In this document: piece by piece, positions 6,406 through 9,754 of the stretch
How positions within the stretch are numbered: position 1 is the stretch's first letter
Layout: each line of letters starts with the position of its first letter
Program-made: the position numbers and the translations under genes
Source: an uncultured Clostridia bacterium
GTDB taxonomy: Bacteria; Bacillota; Clostridia; Christensenellales; UBA3700
DNA length: 9,754 nucleotides
NCBI GenBank assembly: GCA_947176115.1
Contig: CAMWPK010000045.1
Span: 1 to 9,754 of the forward strand
Reading direction: 5' to 3'
The notes under the pieces: model-generated
Told to the model about the DNA's origin: nothing
The model's database searches: none
What the model saw: the letters and a program-made list of their open reading frames with translations, nothing else

Positions 6406-7062
6406 TCAAAATACTTCTTGGTTGAATACTATGACTACCGTACTGTCGCTCTCAAAATGCGCTCTGTCAAATTCGATAGACTGTCCGTCGATTACTTTTA
6501 TCTGCTCTTCGTCAAAAAGATCAATAAATTCATCGAGTTTTTCTATATCAACCTCGCTTTTGGACGTCTTGAAATGCATTGGAATTACCACGTCAGGCAT
6601 CATAATATCAACGTATTTCTTGGCTTGCTTTGCGTCGATAGTATAGTTGCCTCCGACAGGTATCATAAGTACGTTAACAGAACCTACGCCGTCTGCAAGT
6701 CTAACGGTACACTCTTCGCCTATGTCGCCCATATGACACAAGTCTACGCCGTCCATTCTAAACTTGAAAATCTTGTTTTCGCCCCTTTTTTTGCCGAGTT
6801 TGTCGTCATGATAGGAACGCATTGACGAGATGTCTACGCCTTTGATTTCCCAAAAACCGCATTCGCTCAATACCAACGGCTCGCCGTCAATTCTGACGAT
6901 AGCGTTGTGATCCTTGTGTTGATGAGAACAAGTCACAACGTCAGCGCTGGTCTTTGCCATTTCATAACCGACGATTTCTTTGTCAAACGGATCAGTGACT
7001 ATCGTCGTACCTGTGGATTCCGTCAACTTGAAGCAAGAATGCCCCAGCCATTCAATTTTCAT
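6406..7062 (-). CDS. UlaG/UPF0173-like metallo-beta-lactamase-fold hydrolase
   Basis: This 218-residue cytoplasmic protein belongs to the metallo-beta-lactamase fold, close to the UPF0173/UlaG-like L-ascorbate-6-phosphate lactonase group. Its substrate is unknown. The N-terminal MKIEWLGHSCFKL is typical of the group. Metal ligands are visible in SHQHKDH (46-52, the HxHxDH motif), His110 and Asp113 in CHMGDIG, and His163 in PMHFKT. The GGNYTIDAKQA segment (137-147) is also conserved in the group. Its ATG lies one nucleotide after the prs stop (TAA-A-ATG), and its ribosome binding site GAGGAG is formed by the last two glutamate codons of prs, so translation of the two genes is almost certainly coupled. 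A role tied to phosphorylated sugars would suit the pairing but is inference. Confidence 0.88.
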   Translation of the reverse strand: MKIEWLGHSCFKLTESTGTTIVTDPFDKEIVGYEMAKTSADVVTCSHQHKDHNAIVRIDGEPLVLSECGFWEIKGVDISSMRSYHDDKLGKKRGENKIFKFRMDGVDLCHMGDIGEECTVRLADGVGSVNVLMIPVGGNYTIDAKQAKKYVDIMMPDVVIPMHFKTSKSEVDIEKLDEFIDLFDEEQIKVIDGQSIEFDRAHFESDSTVVIVFNQEVF

Positions 7063-7063
7063 T

Positions 7064-8263
7064 TTACTCCTCGCTTATATTCATAGCCAGCTGTTGAGGT
7101 TTGCCGGCATTAAATTTTTCGATAAGTTCGTGTATTTTGTCGTGCGGGTCAAGCAACTGACTTAAAGATTTGTTTTGGTCTATAGCCGCAATGATGTATG
7201 CGACAAACTTGGACATATCCGCCTGAACAAACCAATTCTTCTTCAAAAGCTCTTGCGTAGCATACGTCAAATTTGTAGAAAGTACCGCGTCGAAAAGACC
7301 TGCGTCGAAAGCCTTTTGGAATTTCTCCGTTCCTTCTGTGAAAAGCGCGTATGTTGCCGAAAGGAAAATCCTACCACAACCTGCGGCCTTGAGCTCATTG
7401 CAAAGTTTGAGCATACTGTCGCCGGTAGCTATGATGTCGTCGGCTACAAATATATCTTTGTCCTTGACGTCGTTGCCGATGTACTCGTGCGCAACTATAG
7501 GATTACGTCCATTGACCACGTTGGCATAATCTCTTCTCTTGTAGAACATTCCCAAATCAGTACCAAGTACTGAAGCGTAATAGATATTTCTGCTCATTGC
7601 GCCCTCATCCGGACTTACAATCATAAAGTTGTCCTTTTTCATATTGATTTCCGGGAAAGCCTTGAGCAATGATTTCAAAATTTGATAAGTGGGCATAAAG
7701 TTGTCAAAGCCCATAATAGGTACGGAGTTTTGTACTCTTGGGTCGTGAGCGTCAAAAGTTATGATATCATTGACTCCCATAAACTCCAATTCTCTTAGCA
7801 TTTGAGCGCAGTCGAGAGATTCTCTAGCAACTCTTCTATGTTGTCTACCGCCGTAAAGAAGTGGCATTATTACAGTAATCTTGTTGGCGTTACCTGCGCA
7901 AGCGCCGATTATTCTCTTCAAATCAGAATAGTGGTCGTCAGGTGACATTCTGTTGGGCGTACCAAACATATTGTATTCAATAGAATAGTTGCCTACGTCG
8001 CATATAATAAACAAATCTTTGCCTCTTATACTATCGATTAGAAGTCCCTTGCCGTCGCCGGTTGTAAATCTAGGACAAATATTTTTTACCAAAAAAGTGT
8101 CCTTAAAGAATTTCTTTCCATTTGTCTTTGCCTCGTTGTTATACCAATTGACAAGGTATTGGTCAACCTTTTTGCCTAATTCGGCAGCTCCTTCCAAAGC
8201 CAATATAGCCATGTTGGAAGAGTCCTTTTCAAAACTGAAGATAGACTCAAAAAATGGTCGCAT
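7064..8263 (-). CDS. prs: Ribose-phosphate pyrophosphokinase, long form
   Basis: The enzyme transfers pyrophosphate from ATP to ribose 5-phosphate to make PRPP, the precursor of purines, pyrimidines, NAD, histidine and tryptophan. At 399 residues it is about 80 longer than the standard bacterial enzyme (about 315). Recognisable parts are YGGRQHRR (137-144), which replaces the usual YARQDRK ATP-binding motif, the TFDAHDPRVQN segment (169-179), SPDEGAMSR (217-225), the flexible-loop basic motif YKRRDY (241-246) and the PRPP-binding loop VADDIIATGDSM (273-284). The extra length is at the N-terminus (about 1-55) and in a helical C-terminal extension (about 340-399). A strong GGAGG lies 5 nt before the ATG. 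From memory, long forms like this occur in Clostridia. It heads a two-gene operon with the MBL-fold hydrolase. Confidence 0.93.
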   Translation of the reverse strand: MRPFFESIFSFEKDSSNMAILALEGAAELGKKVDQYLVNWYNNEAKTNGKKFFKDTFLVKNICPRFTTGDGKGLLIDSIRGKDLFIICDVGNYSIEYNMFGTPNRMSPDDHYSDLKRIIGACAGNANKITVIMPLLYGGRQHRRVARESLDCAQMLRELEFMGVNDIITFDAHDPRVQNSVPIMGFDNFMPTYQILKSLLKAFPEINMKKDNFMIVSPDEGAMSRNIYYASVLGTDLGMFYKRRDYANVVNGRNPIVAHEYIGNDVKDKDIFVADDIIATGDSMLKLCNELKAAGCGRIFLSATYALFTEGTEKFQKAFDAGLFDAVLSTNLTYATQELLKKNWFVQADMSKFVAYIIAAIDQNKSLSQLLDPHDKIHELIEKFNAGKPQQLAMNISEE

Positions 8264-8378
8264 TGTTGCCTCCGTGTATTAAAAAAATTGTATCTATTGT
8301 ATTGCAAAAACTATCAACGATGACTTTCGCCGTATCGCTGTAATAAAAATTATTTGAATTTTTACTATGTGAATCCAT
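8247..8378 (-). CDS. Candidate 43-residue small ORF overlapping prs
   Basis: An ATG at 8378 opens 43 codons ending in TGA at 8249-8247, overlapping the first 17 nt of prs in a different frame. AGUGAGG lies 4 nt before the ATG, a reasonable though close ribosome binding site, and a convincing promoter lies about 50 nt upstream. The predicted peptide begins MDSHSKNSNNFYYSDTA and ends GGNNATIF; it has no signal peptide or family I recognise. Its termination inside the prs start region, and the placement of the prs GGAGG within its codons, would allow translational coupling or leader-peptide control. The codons are AT-rich like non-coding DNA and the same bases can fold as RNA hairpins, so chance is quite possible. 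Confidence 0.3.
   Translation of the reverse strand: MDSHSKNSNNFYYSDTAKVIVDSFCNTIDTIFLIHGGNNATIF
8306..8340 (-). promoter_or_regulatory. prs leader hairpin with GAAA tetraloop and U-run
   Basis: In the minus-strand RNA CAGCGAU pairs with AUCGUUG (7 bp, one G-U), a two-base bulge AC follows, then GGC pairs with GUC around a GAAA (GNRA) tetraloop. Four bases after the stem comes UUUUU (8310-8306). It may be an attenuator or a structural element of the prs leader; no known riboswitch class was recognised. Confidence 0.35.
8344..8364 (-). repeat. AT-rich inverted repeat in prs leader
   Basis: TAAAAATT (8344-8351) and AATTTTTA (8357-8364) form a perfect 8-bp stem with a 5-nt loop, directly upstream of the GAAA hairpin. 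With only A-U pairs it would be weak as RNA. Confidence 0.3.
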
Positions 8379-8389
8379 ATAGCCTCACT

Positions 8390-8425
8390 AAAAAATTGGT
8401 AAATTGCCCCGAATTGAGCCTTTAC
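8390..8425 (-). promoter_or_regulatory. Hairpin plus U6 at the 5' end of the prs transcript
   Basis: GUAAA/UUUAC (5 bp) and GCUC/GGGC (4 bp, one G-U) stack across a small internal loop between 8425 and 8399, and a run of six U follows at 8395-8390. The hairpin begins almost at the predicted transcription start. It could be an early attenuator or a 5'-end stabilising element. The stem is weak and the call tentative. Confidence 0.3.
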
Positions 8426-8431
8426 ATTCCT

Positions 8432-8460
8432 ATATTAACATAAAAAATTTGAGAAATCAA
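8432..8460 (-). promoter_or_regulatory. Extended -10 promoter for prs
   Basis: TTGATT (8460-8455) is followed after 17 bases by TAATAT (8437-8432), with TGT immediately before it forming an extended -10 (TGnTAATAT). Transcription would start near 8425, so the prs leader would be about 160 nt, long for a simple housekeeping gene and consistent with leader-based control. No better promoter is visible in the 286-bp spacer. Confidence 0.55.
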
Positions 8461-8474
8461 GCGGTTACGCTATC

Positions 8475-8488
8475 TATTGTTGACAATA
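8475..8488. repeat. 14-bp inverted repeat upstream of the prs promoter
   Basis: TATTGT and ACAATA are separated by TG, about 15 bp upstream of the prs -35 box. This is a suitable position for an activator or repressor site, but the element is short and may be chance. The rest of the spacer from 8489 to 8516 shows nothing I can name. Confidence 0.25.
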
Positions 8489-8516
8489 ATGAATGAATTT
8501 ATTAGGTTTAATTGAC

Positions 8517-8541
8517 AAGAGCGAGGATATTCCTCGCTCTT
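8517..8541 (-). terminator. Hairpin after the repeat-protein gene
   Basis: AAGAGCGAGGA and TCCTCGCTCTT form a perfect 11-bp stem with a 3-nt loop, starting 8 nt after the stop codon of the upstream gene. It is followed by GUCAAUU, a poor U-tract. It most likely marks the 3' end of that gene, perhaps as a weak intrinsic terminator or an mRNA-stabilising structure working with Rho. Confidence 0.6.
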
Positions 8542-8549
8542 ATATTGCG

Positions 8550-9754
8550 TTATTTTTTCATTGCGCGTTGCTCGCGTAATAGATCTTGGTATCTCTCAAT
8601 CTGGTCATATCTCAAGTCTACCATCTTCTTTGCTGTTTCGTACGCTTGAGCGTCGCTTACCAATACTTCTGTTTCTTTGACTTTGACTTTCGTTCCGTCG
8701 CCTGTCGCGTCACGGCGCAAGTCTTTCATATACTCGTCTTCCATCTTGAGTAATGCTACCGTAGTATCTTTCTTTATCGTCAACTTCAATAGCGGATTGG
8801 TCGTCGTCTGTCCGTATACTACAAAGTAAGTAGATTTCTTTTCTTTACACTTATACTTTGTCAATGCGTATTCTCTCAGTCCGTCAAAGTACTTCTTTTG
8901 CTCTTTGGTGAGTAATGCGTACGCTTCGTCAAGAGTTAGTCTTGGAGCTATTTCTTTCTTAGGCTTTGCCTGCGCTTTTACTGGCACTTCTACCTTGACT
9001 TCCTTAACTACCTCTTTCTCGACTATCTTCTCTACCTCTACAGGAACCTCTACCTTGACCTCTTTAACCACTTCTTTTTCTACGACTTTCTCAACGGGTA
9101 CCTCGACAATTTTTTCGACCGGTACTTCCTTAACGACTTCTTTCTCGACTACTTTCTCCACTTCAACAGGAACTTCGACTACTTTCTCCACTATCTGCGG
9201 TTGGTTGGATTGGTTGGCGAGTTTTTCCATTATTATTCGCTGTCCCTCTATCAAACTCTTGATTGCTTCGTCATTGACGGTCGAAGAGGCTACTTCGCGC
9301 TGAGAGTTCTGCTTGGTAAGTTCCTTGAGTAGGTCGCGCATTTCTTCTTCATTCTTTTGCGACTTTTCCATCAACTTCAACATTGCTTCTTCACTCTTTT
9401 CGCTCTTCTCAAGTAGCTTCTCAACAAGTTCGTTATTGACAGACGCTTGTTGTGGCAAAAGTTGTTGTACGCCCGGAAGCATGGCAGTCATTGTATCAGA
9501 CACTATTCCGCGTATATCTTCCGCGCCTATGCCTTGTTGCATTGCGTATACGCCTTGAGGTCCGGCATTACCGCTTGCATTATTAGCGCCTTGAGATCCG
9601 CCGAAGATACTCATCAACATCATCTTCATGTCGTCGTCGCGACGTCTGCTTTCCTCTTCTCTGCGCTTCTCGTCAAAGTCGGCTTTGTTGCGTTGATACT
9701 CCTCAAACCTCTCTTCGTAATCTTCCTCCGCATCGTTGCATCTCTTCTTGGATA
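8550..9754 (-). CDS. Coiled-coil protein with V/E/K repeats (5' partial)
   Basis: Function unknown. The frame is open to the window edge: 41 further codons precede the ATG at 9629 (visible residue 42), so the true start is outside. Visible residues 1-41 are a highly charged helix; then come a short methionine-rich hydrophobic patch (42-52) and a Gly/Asn/Gln-rich linker. A coiled coil follows (about 105-151) containing two 14-residue repeats, EKSEKSEEAMLKLM and EKSQKNEEEMRDLL. Next is a low-complexity Val/Glu/Lys/Pro segment (about 187-258) with three copies of a VVEKEVVKEV core. The C-terminal region (about 270-385) is compact and mixed alpha/beta, beginning RLTLDEAYALLTKEQKKYF; it resembles, from memory, a domain found at the ends of many uncharacterised Clostridia proteins. 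No signal peptide or catalytic motif is visible. It ends TAA and is followed by a hairpin. A scaffold or envelope-associated role is possible but unproven. Confidence 0.85.
   Translation of the reverse strand, partial: SKKRCNDAEEDYEERFEEYQRNKADFDEKRREEESRRRDDDMKMMLMSIFGGSQGANNASGNAGPQGVYAMQQGIGAEDIRGIVSDTMTAMLPGVQQLLPQQASVNNELVEKLLEKSEKSEEAMLKLMEKSQKNEEEMRDLLKELTKQNSQREVASSTVNDEAIKSLIEGQRIIMEKLANQSNQPQIVEKVVEVPVEVEKVVEKEVVKEVPVEKIVEVPVEKVVEKEVVKEVKVEVPVEVEKIVEKEVVKEVKVEVPVKAQAKPKKEIAPRLTLDEAYALLTKEQKKYFDGLREYALTKYKCKEKKSTYFVVYGQTTTNPLLKLTIKKDTTVALLKMEDEYMKDLRRDATGDGTKVKVKETEVLVSDAQAYETAKKMVDLRYDQIERYQDLLREQRAMKK
8988..9173 (-). repeat. In-gene tandem repeats encoding VPVE(VE)K-V-VEKEVVKEV
   Basis: Three imperfect units of 24, 18 and 20 codons each begin VPVE and share the core [VI]VEKEVVKEV. 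The cores are offset by 22 and 20 residues. The DNA repeats closely enough to favour slippage or unequal recombination, so copy number may vary between strains. Such segments usually act as stiff, extended spacers between domains. Confidence 0.75.

Noticed and set aside
6292..6825. A 177-codon plus-strand ORF opposite the MBL-fold gene
   Set aside because: It is antisense to a strongly recognised family protein, starts with GTG without a ribosome binding site, and its translation is a leucine/tyrosine/isoleucine-rich sequence typical of shadow frames.
8905..9303. A plus-strand ORF with Ser/Thr-rich repeats
   Set aside because: It is the complement of the Val/Glu/Lys repeat region of the minus-strand gene; the repeats come from that gene, and no start signals are seen.
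9627..9629. ATG at 9629 as the start of the repeat protein
   Set aside because: The same frame stays open for 41 further codons to the window edge with gene-like charged helical sequence, and no ribosome binding site precedes this ATG.

Overview
The window is a stretch of low-GC chromosome that looks like an anaerobic, possibly spore-forming member of the Clostridia, perhaps an uncultured gut lineage. This rests on four things: a spmA-spmB pair, AT-rich spacers with AGGAG-type ribosome binding sites, a Clostridia-like long PRPP synthetase, and a lipoprotein-type surface protease. The sequence does not fix a genus. Every supported gene lies on the minus strand, so transcription runs from high to low coordinates. 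There is no sign of an IS element, prophage, CRISPR array, tRNA or rRNA.

In transcription order, the right end (8550-9754) holds the C-terminal part of a coiled-coil protein with valine/glutamate/lysine repeats; its start is outside the window. A perfect hairpin follows its stop codon. A 286-bp spacer then carries a convincing extended -10 promoter, several possible RNA hairpins and a candidate 43-codon small ORF, all leading into prs (7064-8263, a long-form PRPP synthetase). prs is followed after 1 nt by an UlaG/UPF0173-type metallo-beta-lactamase-fold hydrolase (6406-7062). That operon ends at a perfect 32-bp palindrome.

Next comes rho (4377-6194), with its own promoter and an enlarged N-terminus holding two SAP-like modules and an AT-hook-like motif. 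It is followed by a secreted HtrA/DegP-type serine protease lipoprotein (2899-4293) with a short collagen-like segment near its membrane anchor. Then comes the overlapping pair spmA-spmB (1658-2790), whose leader holds a 12-bp hairpin covering the only visible ribosome binding site, plus a sigma-E-like promoter that would start transcription inside that hairpin. The left end is a two-gene operon yqeY-mnmA (79-1580) driven by a near-consensus sigma-A promoter, with an inverted repeat over its -10 box.

Most of the content is housekeeping: PRPP supply for nucleotides, transcription termination, tRNA wobble-uridine thiolation, extracytoplasmic protein quality control and spore maturation. I did not find a clear new defence or mobile system. 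The parts that deserve a second look are regulatory (spmA leader, prs leader, the 32-bp palindrome) and architectural (surface protease, Rho N-terminus, repeat protein).
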